A stretch of 64,000 nt of DNA from Fulvivirga marina (GTDB lineage: Bacteria > Bacteroidota > Bacteroidia > Cytophagales > Cyclobacteriaceae). The stretch spans positions 496,001 to 560,000 of the forward strand of contig NZ_JAEUGD010000042.1 of NCBI RefSeq assembly GCF_016775155.1, in the 5' to 3' direction. Shown here piece by piece: positions 26,159 to 35,849 of the stretch (the first letter of the stretch is position 1; each line of letters opens with the position of its first letter). The notes under the pieces were generated by a model. That model was given only the letters and a program-made list of their open reading frames with translations, did not search any database and was not told where the DNA came from. The translations under genes were made by a program, and so were the position numbers.

Positions 26159-27254
26159 ATGACCACAGACGAGTTGAAAGACTTGAAGGCACGTGTAGAG
26201 GCCTTGAGGAGGTATCTTTGACTACGATAAGAAAGTAGAAGAAGTAAAAGAAGAAGAGTTGGTGACAGCTCAACCTGGTTTCTGGGATGATCCCAATGAA
26301 GCCGAAAAAGTACTCAAAGAAATCAGGAGTAAAAAAATGTGGACAGACAGCTTTGCTGAAGTGAAGCAACTGCTTGATGATCTGGAGACACTAAATGAAT
26401 TTTATGAAGCTGATGAGGTAGAAGAAGAGGAAATGAATAGCGAGTATGAGAAAACTCTGAAAGCTGTTGAAGATCTTGAGTTTAAGAAAATGCTCAGTGG
26501 TGAGGAAGATCAGCTCGGGGCTATGCTGGAGATCAACCCCGGCGCAGGAGGAACTGAAAGTCAAGACTGGGCCGATATCCTTAACAGGATGTACATCATG
26601 TGGGGTGAATCTCATGGGTACAATGTGAAGCAAGTTAACTACCAACCAGGTGATACGGCAGGTATAAAATCTGCCACTCTTGAATTTGATGGGGAGTTTG
26701 CTTATGGAAATCTGAAAGCAGAAATTGGCGTTCACCGTTTGGTACGTATTTCTCCTTTTGACTCAGGTGGAAGACGTCATACTTCATTTGCTTCTGTATA
26801 CGTATACCCGATCGTGGATGATGAGATTGAGATTGATATCAATCCCGCTGATATTGAGTTTCATACTTCAAGGTCAGGTGGTGCAGGAGGACAGAACGTG
26901 AACAAGGTCGAGACCAAAGTGCAGATTACGCATAAGCCGACAGGCATTGTTATCGTTTGTCAGGTGGAACGTTCTCAGTTGGCCAACCGGGAGCGTGCAA
27001 TGAAAATGCTAAAGTCACGTTTATACCAAATGGAGATCGAAAAGCGAAATGCAGAGCGTGATAAGGTTGAAAGCTCAAAGATGAAAATTGATTTTGGTTC
27101 GCAGATCAGGAATTATGTGCTTCATCCATACAAACTGATTAAGGATGCCAGGACAGGCGTTGAAAGAACGGATGTCCAGAATGTACTGGATGGAGATCTT
27201 GATGATTACATCAAAGCCTTTTTGCTAGGGCAGCAAAAAGAGAAGAATAAGTAA
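26159..27254 (+). CDS. prfB: Peptide chain release factor 2 (programmed +1 frameshift)
   Basis: ATG 26159 opens 20 codons ending CTT, then TGA at 26219-26221. The sequence AGGAGG (26207-26212), three bases, CTT TGA C is the classical RF2 slip site, and shifting +1 after CTT joins the frame that continues from 26222 to 27254, giving about 364 residues. The product has the codon-recognition tripeptide SPF in [12 protein letters not shown] and the catalytic GGQ in [18 protein letters not shown]2 releases polypeptides at UGA and UAA. The slip site lets low RF2 levels raise RF2 synthesis. A GTG-started call beginning near 26259 would miss the N terminus. Confidence 0.97.
26207..26222 (+). promoter_or_regulatory. 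RF2 autoregulatory frameshift site
   Basis: AGGAGG, a 3-base spacer TAT, CTT and TGAC form the programmed +1 frameshift signal. The spacing equals that in Escherichia coli. The purine run is a stimulatory Shine-Dalgarno-like element. Confidence 0.93.
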
Positions 27255-27271
27255 TAATTTAATAGTCTTTT

Positions 27272-27317
27272 CAAGGCCGTTCTCAAGTCTTTGAGGATGG
27301 CTTTGAGTTTTTTTACA
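27272..27317 (+). terminator. Intrinsic terminator after prfB
   Basis: CAAGGCCGTTCTCAA pairs (with G-U wobbles) with TTTGAGGATGGCTTTG across a short loop and is followed by seven T residues from about 27309. Confidence 0.75.
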
Positions 27318-27405
27318 CACACTATTTTGGGAAGGTTTTTTAGATGATGATAATAATAAATGATTTAGAAATCAGAATATTACCCTCTAATCCTGATTTT
27401 TAGGT

Positions 27406-27413
27406 TAGCTTTG
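27406..27413 (+). promoter_or_regulatory. Candidate -7 element of the MFS gene
   Basis: TAGCTTTG matches TAnnTTTG, 8 bases before the ATG at 27422. The -33 box is unclear. Confidence 0.35.
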
Positions 27414-27421
27414 CTGGCATC

Positions 27422-28612
27422 ATGCAGGCACAAGCAGTTAACTCTCCAAAAGAACGGACCTATACCTTACAATTCTGGCTTTTATGTGCCAGTTCGTTTC
27501 TCTTTTTTGCAAGTTTCAATATTATTATCCCGGAACTTCCTGATTTTCTCACCAACTTGGGAGGAGAGGAATATAAGGGACTGATTATTTCACTTTTTAC
27601 ACTTACGGCTCTTATTTCTCGCCCTTTTAGCGGAAAGTTTACAGATAATATAGGGCGTATACCTGTGATGATCTTGGGTGCTTTGGTGTGCTTTCTACTT
27701 GGCTTTATTTACCCAATGATCACTACAGTGATTGGCTTTTTTGTTTTGCGATTGGTGCATGGTTTTTCAACAGGTTTTAAGCCAACAGGAACTGTTGCAT
27801 ATGTTGCAGATATAGTGCCGCTTAACCGCAGGGGTGAAGCTATGGGGGTGTCTGGTATGTTTGGCACTTTTGGTATGGCGACTGGTCTCGGGATTGGTAG
27901 CTTGATTAAGGTATACTTTTCTATTGACGTACTGTTTTATACATCATCAGCACTGGCTATTTTGTCTATCCTAATACTTATTGGGATGAAAGAAACACTT
28001 CCAAACCCACAGCGTCTTAAGTTGTCGCACCTCAAGATCAAAAGTAGTGAAGTAATTGATAGAAGTGTGATAGACCCTTGTATTGTGATGTTTTTCACTG
28101 TTTTTTCCTTGGGAATTGTGCTCACCATCATTCCTGATTTTAGTGAATACCTGGGAATTGTAAACAAGGGATTATTCTTTGCTGTCTTTACCGTAGCTTC
28201 CGTTGTGGTCCGAGTCATAGCAGGAAAAGTGTCTGACAGGCATGGTAGAGAGCGCGTTTTGCTGGTAGCAGCACTGCTTTATGCAGCCGGAATGTTTGTA
28301 GTAGGCATTGCGGATAATACTTCTGTATTACTCACCGGGGCTGTTCTTTTTGGATTAGGCACGGGTATGAATTCTCCAACCATCTTTGCATGGACGGCAG
28401 ACCTTTGTAAAGACGAAAACCGGGGAAAGGCGATGGCTACTGTTTTTATCGCTCTGGAGTTTGGGATAATGATGGGAGCATTACTCTCAGGTTGGGTTTA
28501 CGCCAACAAGACCGAGAATTTTATGATTACTTTTTGGATCGGTGGATTTTTCGCGATTATTGCGTTTTTGTTTCTATTGGTTAAATTGATAAGAAAACAA
28601 CGAATAAACTAA
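27422..28612 (+). CDS. Major facilitator superfamily transporter
   Basis: The 396-residue protein has about twelve hydrophobic segments. The MFS loop 2-3 motif appears as RPFSGKFTDNIGRIP, with a second-half copy VRVIAGKVSDRHGRER, and GTVAYVADIVPLNRRGEAMG resembles motif C-side sequences of drug exporters. It most resembles efflux-type MFS proteins of the inner membrane. The substrate cannot be assigned. The YhhN gene follows after 9 bases and is likely cotranscribed. Confidence 0.9.
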   Translation: MQAQAVNSPKERTYTLQFWLLCASSFLFFASFNIIIPELPDFLTNLGGEEYKGLIISLFTLTALISRPFSGKFTDNIGRIPVMILGALVCFLLGFIYPMITTVIGFFVLRLVHGFSTGFKPTGTVAYVADIVPLNRRGEAMGVSGMFGTFGMATGLGIGSLIKVYFSIDVLFYTSSALAILSILILIGMKETLPNPQRLKLSHLKIKSSEVIDRSVIDPCIVMFFTVFSLGIVLTIIPDFSEYLGIVNKGLFFAVFTVASVVVRVIAGKVSDRHGRERVLLVAALLYAAGMFVVGIADNTSVLLTGAVLFGLGTGMNSPTIFAWTADLCKDENRGKAMATVFIALEFGIMMGALLSGWVYANKTENFMITFWIGGFFAIIAFLFLLVKLIRKQRIN

Positions 28613-28621
28613 CCGACTCAA

Positions 28622-29311
28622 GTGAAGAAAATAACCCTGACCCTATTTGTTATAGCTGCTGTAGGAAACCTTGCTGCTCACATTATAGAAAATGCCGACC
28701 TGTCATTTTACACCAAGCCTTTTTTGATGCCACTGCTGATGGTCTACTTCTCAGTTTCCAGCGTGGAAAAAAAGTCACTTCTCAATTTCGGACTTCTTGC
28801 ATTACTGTTTTCGTGGGCTGGGGATGTGGTTCTTATGTTTCAAGATAGGGGAGAACTGTATTTTATGATGGGTCTTGGATCTTTTCTTCTTGCTCATGTG
28901 ATCTATATTTTCACTTACAAAAAGGCACGGTGGGAGGAAGAAGAGAATGGTTTGCTACCCACGCAGAAAATACGCTATGTGTTTATCCTGGTTTTGGCCG
29001 GATGTGGCCTCGTTTATGTGTTATTGCCAAAGCTGGGAGAATTAACTATTCCTGTAATTATCTATGCCAGTATTATAGTGGCTATGACTATTTTTGCGCT
29101 TAATCGCTTTGGTTTCACCTCTCAAACAAGTTTTGGTTTGGTGTTTTTAGGAGCGGTCCTATTCATGATGTCTGATTCTATACTTGCTATAAATAAGTTT
29201 ATGGAGCCGCTCCCTATAGCAGGTTTTTGGATTATGCTGACTTATATTTTGGCTCAGTTTACAATTGTGCAGGGTTTGTTGTTGCATAAAAAGAGGGAGC
29301 CATCTTCATAG
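28622..29311 (+). CDS. YhhN (lysoplasmalogenase-like) family membrane protein
   Basis: The 229-residue protein has about eight hydrophobic segments with the YhhN/TMEM86 pattern: FYTKPFLMPLLMVY near the start, SWAGDVVLMF with its conserved Asp, FLLAHVIYIFTY, and LGAVLFMMSDSILAINKF near the end. Eukaryotic members hydrolyse the vinyl-ether bond of lysoplasmalogens. The role in bacteria is not certain. The start is GTG 28622, 9 bases after the MFS stop. Confidence 0.88.
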   Translation: MKKITLTLFVIAAVGNLAAHIIENADLSFYTKPFLMPLLMVYFSVSSVEKKSLLNFGLLALLFSWAGDVVLMFQDRGELYFMMGLGSFLLAHVIYIFTYKKARWEEEENGLLPTQKIRYVFILVLAGCGLVYVLLPKLGELTIPVIIYASIIVAMTIFALNRFGFTSQTSFGLVFLGAVLFMMSDSILAINKFMEPLPIAGFWIMLTYILAQFTIVQGLLLHKKREPSS

Positions 29312-29350
29312 CCCCCTCCTGATACCTTGAGTTACTGACCTTATGAAAAG

Positions 29351-30043
29351 TTAAATTTTTCGTATCCTGCCACTTCCTGACGAGCGGCTGTTGACATTTT
29401 CTGGGTTTCCTTTGTAATACACGCTACCGCTTCCACTGATAGATGCATCAATGGATTTTTCTGCATATACCTTGCAGCTTCCGGAACCAGATATTTTTAT
29501 TTTATATGAATCAGACTTTAACTCTTCTGCCTTTAGACTTCCTGATCCACTAATGGAGATATCCACATCTTTTGCGGTGCCTTCCAGTAAAATTTTTCCA
29601 GAACCGGAGATCGACAGATCTAGATCATTAGCCATGGTATTTAGTTCGACACTTCCTGATCCGCTAACGCTAACTTCTAGGTCATCAGTTTTTATCATAT
29701 TTTCTCCATATATTTTTCCAGAGCTTGAAACGTTCAATTCTTCAACCTGAGTCATGGTGATGAGAATTTCCAGGTCACCGTTAGATCCGCCAAACCAACT
29801 GGAGTTTTTCCTTTTGATAATCAGTCGTCCACCACGAACTTCAGTTTCGGTATTATCCAATACATCTTTAGATCCTTTGAGCTCAACTTTTTGTGTAGAA
29901 CCTTGGGTTAAATGAACCTTGCCAGCCGTACTTAGTGACAGTTCTTTAAAGGATGAAACCTCTCTTATTTCGGATTGCTGAGCCAGCAATGAAATGGTTG
30001 AAAGAGAAAAAAGGATGAGTAATAGAGTTTTTGCCTTTGTCAT
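29351..30043 (-). CDS. Secreted GIN-domain (DUF2807) protein
   Basis: The 230-residue protein has a signal peptide (MTKAKTLLLILFSLSTISLL, then AQQ) and a long right-handed repeat region with recurring SGSGSV/SGSGKI turns (about 115-230), diagnostic of the DUF2807 head GIN domain. This family is abundant in Bacteroidota, is predicted to be exported, and has no proven function (an adhesin-like role has been suggested). It is monocistronic and divergent from the EamA gene. Confidence 0.88.
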   Translation of the reverse strand: MTKAKTLLLILFSLSTISLLAQQSEIREVSSFKELSLSTAGKVHLTQGSTQKVELKGSKDVLDNTETEVRGGRLIIKRKNSSWFGGSNGDLEILITMTQVEELNVSSSGKIYGENMIKTDDLEVSVSGSGSVELNTMANDLDLSISGSGKILLEGTAKDVDISISGSGSLKAEELKSDSYKIKISGSGSCKVYAEKSIDASISGSGSVYYKGNPENVNSRSSGSGRIRKI

Positions 30044-30171
30044 TGTAAATATATTTTTATCTAAAGACCGAAGTTCCTTGTCAGGGTTGCATCAATTTAG
30101 ACTCAAATTTTATGAGGAGGTTACAAGTACGTCGAAAATTATCTTATTTTGCGCCCCTCAAACTCTAGGAT

Positions 30172-31062
30172 ATGCTGGATATATTATTTTGTGTCTTAAT
30201 GAATGTGACCATTTTTATCTGTTTCAAGTTATTTTCAACATTTAAGATAGATACTTTTCAGGCGATTGTTTTCAACTACGTGGCATGTGTTATAACGGGA
30301 GCGATCTTCTTGGGGGATAGTGCAGTGCTTGAAGATATTACTATTGATGAACCCTGGGTGCTGATTGCCATGGGACTCGGAGGGGTTTTTGTAGCTACTT
30401 TCTATTTGATGGCCATTACCACTCAAAAATTCAGTATGACGGTTTCATCCATTTCCGCGAAAATGTCGCTTATCATACCTGTACTGTTCAGCATATTATT
30501 ACTGGATATTGAATCACGATCGTACACTTGGTTTAACTATACAGGGGTGGTGTTGGCGCTTGCAGCGATTTTTATGAGCTCATATAAGGAGAAAAAGGTT
30601 GATGCAAAGAAATTGAAGGGGTTTGATCTGCTTCTTCCGCTTTTTGTATTCACTTTGGGAGGTATAATAGACTCAGTGATTAACTATACCAGCTATCATT
30701 TTATTACGGAGAGAGAATCTGCTGTTTTCCCTATGTTTGTATTTGTGTCAGCGGGGATTGTGGGTATTTTCTTGTTAATTAGCAAAAGAAGGAAGTTGAC
30801 ATTAGTTAGTTTAGGAGGAGGGGCTGTACTTGGTGTGGTCAATTATTTCTCCATTTATTTTCTTATTACATCCCTTTCTTCTTTTAACAATGATGGGGCT
30901 ATTGTATACCCATTGATCAATGTGGGGATTATTGTTTTTGCAGCAGGGTTATCTGCAGCATTTTTTAAGGAACGGTTTTCAAAGCTTAATCAGGTGGGGT
31001 TGGTTTTGGCAGTTTTGGCCATTATTTTCATATCTTACCAAGAAATATTAGCTATACTATGA
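30172..31062 (+). CDS. EamA/DMT-family transporter
   Basis: The 296-residue protein has ten hydrophobic segments in two repeated halves, typical of the drug/metabolite transporter superfamily, with a conserved ending FFKERFSKLNQVGLVLAVLAI. It is an inner-membrane exporter or permease of unknown substrate. It overlaps the YigZ gene by ATGA. Confidence 0.85.
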   Translation: MLDILFCVLMNVTIFICFKLFSTFKIDTFQAIVFNYVACVITGAIFLGDSAVLEDITIDEPWVLIAMGLGGVFVATFYLMAITTQKFSMTVSSISAKMSLIIPVLFSILLLDIESRSYTWFNYTGVVLALAAIFMSSYKEKKVDAKKLKGFDLLLPLFVFTLGGIIDSVINYTSYHFITERESAVFPMFVFVSAGIVGIFLLISKRRKLTLVSLGGGAVLGVVNYFSIYFLITSLSSFNNDGAIVYPLINVGIIVFAAGLSAAFFKERFSKLNQVGLVLAVLAIIFISYQEILAIL

Positions 31063-31682
31063 GTGAAAAGGCAGAAAGTTACTTGACTATTTCAGGGCCA
31101 TCAGAAGGGCTTTATAAAGAGAAGGGAAGTAAATTTCTGGCATTTGCATATCCTGTTGCTTCTGAAGAAGACGTAAAGGATTGCCTGGATGAATTAAGGA
31201 AAAAATATTATGATGCGCGCCATCACTGTTATGCCTACGTACTAGGGGTAGATAGAAGCACTTACAGGGCTAATGATGATGGGGAGCCTAACCACTCCGC
31301 TGGGGATCCTATATTGGGACAGATCAATTCCAAGCAACTAACTAATACACTGGTAGTAGTGGTACGATACTTTGGAGGTACGAAACTCGGGGTAAGTGGC
31401 TTGATCAATGCATACAAGGTATCATCAGAAGAGGCCCTGAATAACGCGAAGATTAAAAAGGTAGAGATAACTCGAACAATCAATCTCAAATATGATTATG
31501 ATGCAACGAATGAGGTGATGCGACTTGTTAATGATTTTGAGATTAAGATTGTAGATCAGGTTTTCGAAGCTGATTGTAGACTAACAGGGGAGGTTAGAAT
31601 TGGCTTGCTTAACCAGCTTAAAGAGAAAGTACAGTTGTTGCAGGACACAAGTCATCAGGTAGATTTGGGGTGTCCTGAATAA
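31059..31682 (+). CDS. YigZ/IMPACT family protein
   Basis: The 207-residue protein has the UPF0029/IMPACT core: YDARHHCYAYVLG, DDGEPNHSAGDPIL, and VVVVRYFGGTKLGVSGLINAY. A C-terminal ferredoxin-like domain follows (about 135-207). The family may act on translation or ribosomes; its bacterial role is unsettled. It is coupled to the EamA gene by a 4-base overlap. Confidence 0.92.
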   Translation: MSEKAESYLTISGPSEGLYKEKGSKFLAFAYPVASEEDVKDCLDELRKKYYDARHHCYAYVLGVDRSTYRANDDGEPNHSAGDPILGQINSKQLTNTLVVVVRYFGGTKLGVSGLINAYKVSSEEALNNAKIKKVEITRTINLKYDYDATNEVMRLVNDFEIKIVDQVFEADCRLTGEVRIGLLNQLKEKVQLLQDTSHQVDLGCPE

Positions 31683-31711
31683 TAAATTAGTGCATTAGCA
31701 AAGTAAAACGA

Positions 31712-31737
31712 GGTGTCTATGATTAAATCTAGACACC
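31712..31737. terminator. Bidirectional hairpin between convergent genes
   Basis: GGTGTCTA (31712-31719) and TAGACACC (31730-31737) form an 8-bp stem with a 10-base loop between the YigZ and PAS-protein genes. Flanking T tracts are modest on both strands. Confidence 0.55.
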
Positions 31738-31763
31738 CGTTGTTATTTTGAGAAATGAAGAAA

Positions 31764-33590
31764 TTAGGAGTTTTCTTTCTTCAACCTGCTCATTTCTTCC
31801 TCCTGATACTTCAGAAGTTCCTGCTGTTCTTTTTCTCGGGTAATGTCATATGCGAACTTTACGACTTTTACAGGTAGTCCTAAATTGTTTTTAACGGGGC
31901 TATACATGCCTTTGATCCAAATGTTTTTTCCGCTTTTAGTTACTCTTTTAAACTCCCCATTAAAAGATTTTCCCTCAGTAAGGGTTTTCCAGAATTCGGC
32001 ATATTGATCAGATTTGCTTTCTTTATCATCAACAAAGATCTTGTGGTGATGTGCGATGATTTCCTCCTTATCATACCCCATAAGTGTAAGGAAGTTGCTG
32101 TTGGCTTCCAGGATTATTCCAGAGAGATCAAATTCAACTGTAGCAATAGTGGAATTAATAATTCTTAGCTGTTCCGACATTTCGCTTGTAACTCTTTGCA
32201 TTTCCACTTGGGTAGCCGTGACCTTTTCCAGGTGCCTTTCCATTTCAGCCTGTTGTGCCTTTTCTTTTGTAATATCGTAAGCAAACTTTACCACTTTTAC
32301 AGGCTCTCCGGTGTTGTTAAGTATGGGGCTGTACATACCTTTAATCCATACGGTTTCGCCTTTCCGTGTCAACCTTTTAAACTCTCCGTCAAAGGATCGT
32401 CCGACAGATAGATCCTTCCAGAATTGTTTATATGAGTTTGACTCAACCTCTTCAGTGGTCACAAATATTTTATGATGTTTCCCTATAACTTCTTCTTTGT
32501 TATAGCCCATTAGAGACAGGAAGTTGTCGTTAGCATCTTTAATTATGCCTGACAGGTCAAATTCTATTGTGGCGATAGTAGCGTTGATCACCCTAAGTTG
32601 CTCCGACATTTCAGCAGATACCCGATGCATTTCTTCCTGAGTGGCTTGCAGCTCTTCCATATTCTGACGCATTTCTTCTTCCTGAGATTTCAGTTCTTCA
32701 GCTTGTTGTTGGGTGGCTTCTAGTAAACTTTTAGTGGTGGTGTTAATTTTAGCATTTGAAATGGTGGATGCAATGCTTTCTGCTAGTTTTTCGACAAAGT
32801 CAATTTCGAAAGTTTCAAATATTTTAAATGATGCAAGCTCTATTACACCATAGGAGACATCATTGACCTTCAATGGTACGATCAGAACGCACTTAGGTAG
32901 AGACTCTCCCAGGCCAGAGGTTATGTTGATATAAGAATCGGGGATGTCGGTCAATAATGTTTTATCCCCTTCAATCCAGCATTGACCGGTGAGTCCTTGT
33001 CCAGGAGCAATCCTTTTGTCTACAAACTTTTTTCTGTCGTAGGCATATGCAGCTTTCAACTCAAGGTATTGTTCATCGCCTTCTTCTTCTATTACGAAGA
33101 GTCCGCCCTGGTTGGCATTTAGGTATTTTACCAGATTACATATAATGCTATCAGCCAGTGTTTTCAGGTCACCATCACTGCGCAATATTTCTACGAATTT
33201 AGCAAGTCCCATATTAACCCAGTTTCGTCTTAAATCGTCTTCTGCGGTTGTACGAAGTTTTTCCTGCATTTTGAAAAGTTTTTGAAGTAACTCGTCATTT
33301 TCAGCGCTTAGATGGAGGTTTGCGTTGTAGTTTCCGAAGGAAATAGTTTCCACAAATTCAGCCATTTTGGCTATGCGGCTTTTTTCTGTTTCCAGCTTAG
33401 AGATATATTCATGTTTATTTTCCTGACAACTTTTGAGAGAACGGAGTGCGAGAAAACAGAGAAGAGTGAAGGATATAGAAGCTCCTATTATTGTGGTAGT
33501 AGCGGATTGCCCAGTGTAAATCATGGCAATAATAACTAAACCAGTTAAGGCTATGGTGGAGGGAAGTGTAAGTGTTTTTAAGTTTTTCAA
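31764..33590 (-). CDS. Membrane GAF-PAS-PAS sensor protein without output domain
   Basis: The 608-residue protein has two membrane helices (about 10-27 and 32-50), a HAMP-like/coiled linker (about 60-125), a GAF domain (about 135-285), a long coiled coil rich in E, Q and M (about 287-335), then two PAS domains (about 328-447 and 471-590). The PAS units are near-duplicates (both contain MSEQLR, TIAT, EFDLSGII, HHKIFV, GEFKR, WIKGMYSP, VKVVKFAYDIT). No kinase, cyclase, methyl-accepting or DNA-binding output follows. It may act as a scaffold or sensor subunit of a separate kinase. The gene stands alone. Confidence 0.85.
   Translation of the reverse strand: MKNLKTLTLPSTIALTGLVIIAMIYTGQSATTTIIGASISFTLLCFLALRSLKSCQENKHEYISKLETEKSRIAKMAEFVETISFGNYNANLHLSAENDELLQKLFKMQEKLRTTAEDDLRRNWVNMGLAKFVEILRSDGDLKTLADSIICNLVKYLNANQGGLFVIEEEGDEQYLELKAAYAYDRKKFVDKRIAPGQGLTGQCWIEGDKTLLTDIPDSYINITSGLGESLPKCVLIVPLKVNDVSYGVIELASFKIFETFEIDFVEKLAESIASTISNAKINTTTKSLLEATQQQAEELKSQEEEMRQNMEELQATQEEMHRVSAEMSEQLRVINATIATIEFDLSGIIKDANDNFLSLMGYNKEEVIGKHHKIFVTTEEVESNSYKQFWKDLSVGRSFDGEFKRLTRKGETVWIKGMYSPILNNTGEPVKVVKFAYDITKEKAQQAEMERHLEKVTATQVEMQRVTSEMSEQLRIINSTIATVEFDLSGIILEANSNFLTLMGYDKEEIIAHHHKIFVDDKESKSDQYAEFWKTLTEGKSFNGEFKRVTKSGKNIWIKGMYSPVKNNLGLPVKVVKFAYDITREKEQQELLKYQEEEMSRLKKENS
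31821..32180 (-). repeat. Second copy of an internal PAS duplication
   Basis: This DNA encodes PAS2 (residues about 471-590) and matches the PAS1-coding segment at 32250-32609 at a fixed offset of 143 codons. Confidence 0.8.
32250..32609 (-). repeat. First copy of an internal PAS duplication
   Basis: This DNA encodes PAS1 (residues about 328-447). Many identical blocks shared with PAS2 show a recent in-gene duplication. Confidence 0.8.
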
Positions 33591-33754
33591 TTTTGTTCAA
33601 TTTTTGTTTTTATTTGTTGAACAAATTTTTATACCAAATTGTTTTACTGGCTAAAATCAAATGGTTATACAATTTTAAAATGAATTCACAGTTCTTTTTG
33701 GGAATCTAGTCTATATAATGGATTTTTCCATAGAATGTCAATTTTGATTACGTA

Positions 33755-34336
33755 CTATAAGTAACCTTTTCTTTCCAGTTCCCGGTACATTTCAATACAA
33801 ACCCAAGCGTCGGTAGCAGCGTAGTTGACCTGTTTGTCACTCAATTTTTCACTTTCCCAATTTGATATCTGAGCACTTTTTGAAATTCTGAAGCCTAGAA
33901 TTATTGCAGCGAGCTTTCTCAGGCCGTTACTTTCTATGCCAATACTCTTAACAATTTTATTAAGTTCTGTGAATCCTGCCGGGGTGAAATCTCTAAGCTT
34001 TCTCAAATCTTTGATATCATCCCTTAGGGCAACACCGATCTTTACTAGTTTTTTGTTTGAAAGGAATGCAATGATTTCGTTGGTAAGGCCCGTCAGGTTC
34101 ACCCTGATAAGAAAAACTTCGGTAGAGGTTGCAATCTGAATAAGTGATACGTGATTATACTCCCCTTTTTTAAAGGCAGGTTTTGTTTCAGTATCAAAGC
34201 CAACGACTTTTTCATTGGCAATTTTTTGCATGACCTTAGCAGCCTGATCTGGTTGGGTGATAATATGAACTTTGCCTTCATAACGCTGAAGTTCTAGTTC
34301 ATTAATTTCTTCACTGGAGATCGTAGCCGGATACAT
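33755..34336 (-). CDS. DEDDy-type 3'-5' exonuclease (RNase D-like)
   Basis: The 193-residue single-domain exonuclease has motif I GFDTETKP, motif II around KIGVALRDDIKDL, and motif III YAATDAW with the conserved Tyr and Asp, so all four acidic residues appear present. Such proteins degrade or trim RNA or DNA from the 3' end. No helicase (HRDC) domain is attached. It ends 3 bases upstream of the NhaC gene's stop region, in the same direction, and is probably cotranscribed. Confidence 0.88.
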   Translation of the reverse strand: MYPATISSEEINELELQRYEGKVHIITQPDQAAKVMQKIANEKVVGFDTETKPAFKKGEYNHVSLIQIATSTEVFLIRVNLTGLTNEIIAFLSNKKLVKIGVALRDDIKDLRKLRDFTPAGFTELNKIVKSIGIESNGLRKLAAIILGFRISKSAQISNWESEKLSDKQVNYAATDAWVCIEMYRELERKGYL

Positions 34337-34339
34337 GTG

Positions 34340-35800
34340 TTATATTCGTTTTTCAGTTTGGTCAACCTTACGGATCTTGATATTAGCGGAAGCGAACAAA
34401 ATAGTCATAAACGGACTCATGATGTTAAAGAAACAGTACGGTAGGTAGGCCGTGGTAGCTACTCCTAGTACGGAAGACTGATAGGCTCCACATGTATTCC
34501 AGGGGATAAGTACCGAAGTTACCGTTCCGGAATCTTCCAGTGTCCTGCTCAGGTTCTCCGGGGCAAGTCCCCGGTCTTCGTACTCCTGTCTGAACATTCG
34601 CCCCGGAACCACAATAGCAATGTACTGATCGGAAGCAGTCAGGTTGAAGGTGATGCAAGTCCCCGCAGTAGATGCAACTAAAGAACCCGTTGAATGGGCT
34701 AGTTTAATGATAGACTGAGCAAGCCGTTTGAGCATACCGTTACGTTCCATAATTCCACCAAATATCATTGCACAAACGATCAACCATACAGTAGGAAGCA
34801 TGCCTTCCATACCACTTGATGATAATAAGGTGTCAACCATTTTATCACCTGTTTCTATATTAACGGCTGTAAACATAGCTTTTACTATGCCCTCGTATGC
34901 CGAAACCAGATCAAATGTCTTGGCATCTGTTACTGACATTACAATTTGAGGCTGAAAGATAAGGGCAAATATGGCCGCCAGAAGGGTGCCTATTAAAAGT
35001 GCTGGTAAGGCAGGTATTTTTTTAATGATCAGAAAAATGACTACGGCGGGTACTATGAAAAGGAACAGGTTAATTTCAAACTTAGATGCTATGGCTGACT
35101 GAACTTCGCTAACGGTACCCAGTGCGGTATCTCCTTCAATATTAAAACCCCAGATCAGGAAAATAATTAATGTTATGATAATCGATGGCCCGGTAGTTAA
35201 AGCCATATATCGAATGTGAGTGAAAAGGTCAGTACCTGCCATAGCCGGCGCCAGGTTTGTGGTGTCTGATAACGGAGACATTTTGTCTCCAAAGTAAGCT
35301 CCTGATATTACCGCACCGGCAATAACCCCTTGGTGGATGCCCAGCGCCTGGCCTATGCCCATTAAGGCAATACCTATGGTTGCAGATGTAGACCATGAAC
35401 TACCTGTTGCCAAGGATACTACTGCACTTACAATGCATGCAGCAAACAGAAAAATTGTAGGGTTAAGGATTTCCAGTCCGTAGTATATCATAGCCGGTAC
35501 CACCCCACTGATCAGCCATGTGCCGGCAAGAGAGCCTATCATTAACAAGATTAGAATTGCGCCCATAGCAGAGCTTATGCTACTGACTATGCCATCAAGT
35601 ATGTCTTCCCAGGAGTAGTTGAGTTTTATGGAAATTACACCTGCAAGAGCAGCAGCGAAAATAAGCGCCATTTGATTTGGGCCGTAGGAAGCATTATCAC
35701 TGAAGACATAAACATTAGAGGCCAGAAGTATTACCAGAAAAAAAATTGGTATTAAAGAAAGAATTAAAGAAGGCTGCTTATATGTTTTGTCCATGTGCAA
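34340..35800 (-). CDS. Na+/H+ antiporter, NhaC family
   Basis: The 486-residue protein has about eleven hydrophobic segments with the NhaC-type motifs SAVVSLATGSSWSTSATIG, GAYFGDKMSPLSDTTNLAPA and STAGTCITFNLTASDQYI. The family exchanges Na+ for H+ at the inner membrane and supports salt and pH tolerance, which fits a marine or brackish organism (inference). It lies 3 bases upstream of the exonuclease gene. Confidence 0.92.
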   Translation of the reverse strand: MHMDKTYKQPSLILSLIPIFFLVILLASNVYVFSDNASYGPNQMALIFAAALAGVISIKLNYSWEDILDGIVSSISSAMGAILILLMIGSLAGTWLISGVVPAMIYYGLEILNPTIFLFAACIVSAVVSLATGSSWSTSATIGIALMGIGQALGIHQGVIAGAVISGAYFGDKMSPLSDTTNLAPAMAGTDLFTHIRYMALTTGPSIIITLIIFLIWGFNIEGDTALGTVSEVQSAIASKFEINLFLFIVPAVVIFLIIKKIPALPALLIGTLLAAIFALIFQPQIVMSVTDAKTFDLVSAYEGIVKAMFTAVNIETGDKMVDTLLSSSGMEGMLPTVWLIVCAMIFGGIMERNGMLKRLAQSIIKLAHSTGSLVASTAGTCITFNLTASDQYIAIVVPGRMFRQEYEDRGLAPENLSRTLEDSGTVTSVLIPWNTCGAYQSSVLGVATTAYLPYCFFNIMSPFMTILFASANIKIRKVDQTEKRI

Positions 35801-35849
35801 GTTTTTAATTAAAGCATCGAAGATAGAAAAAGATTTTGATTTAGCGTAT

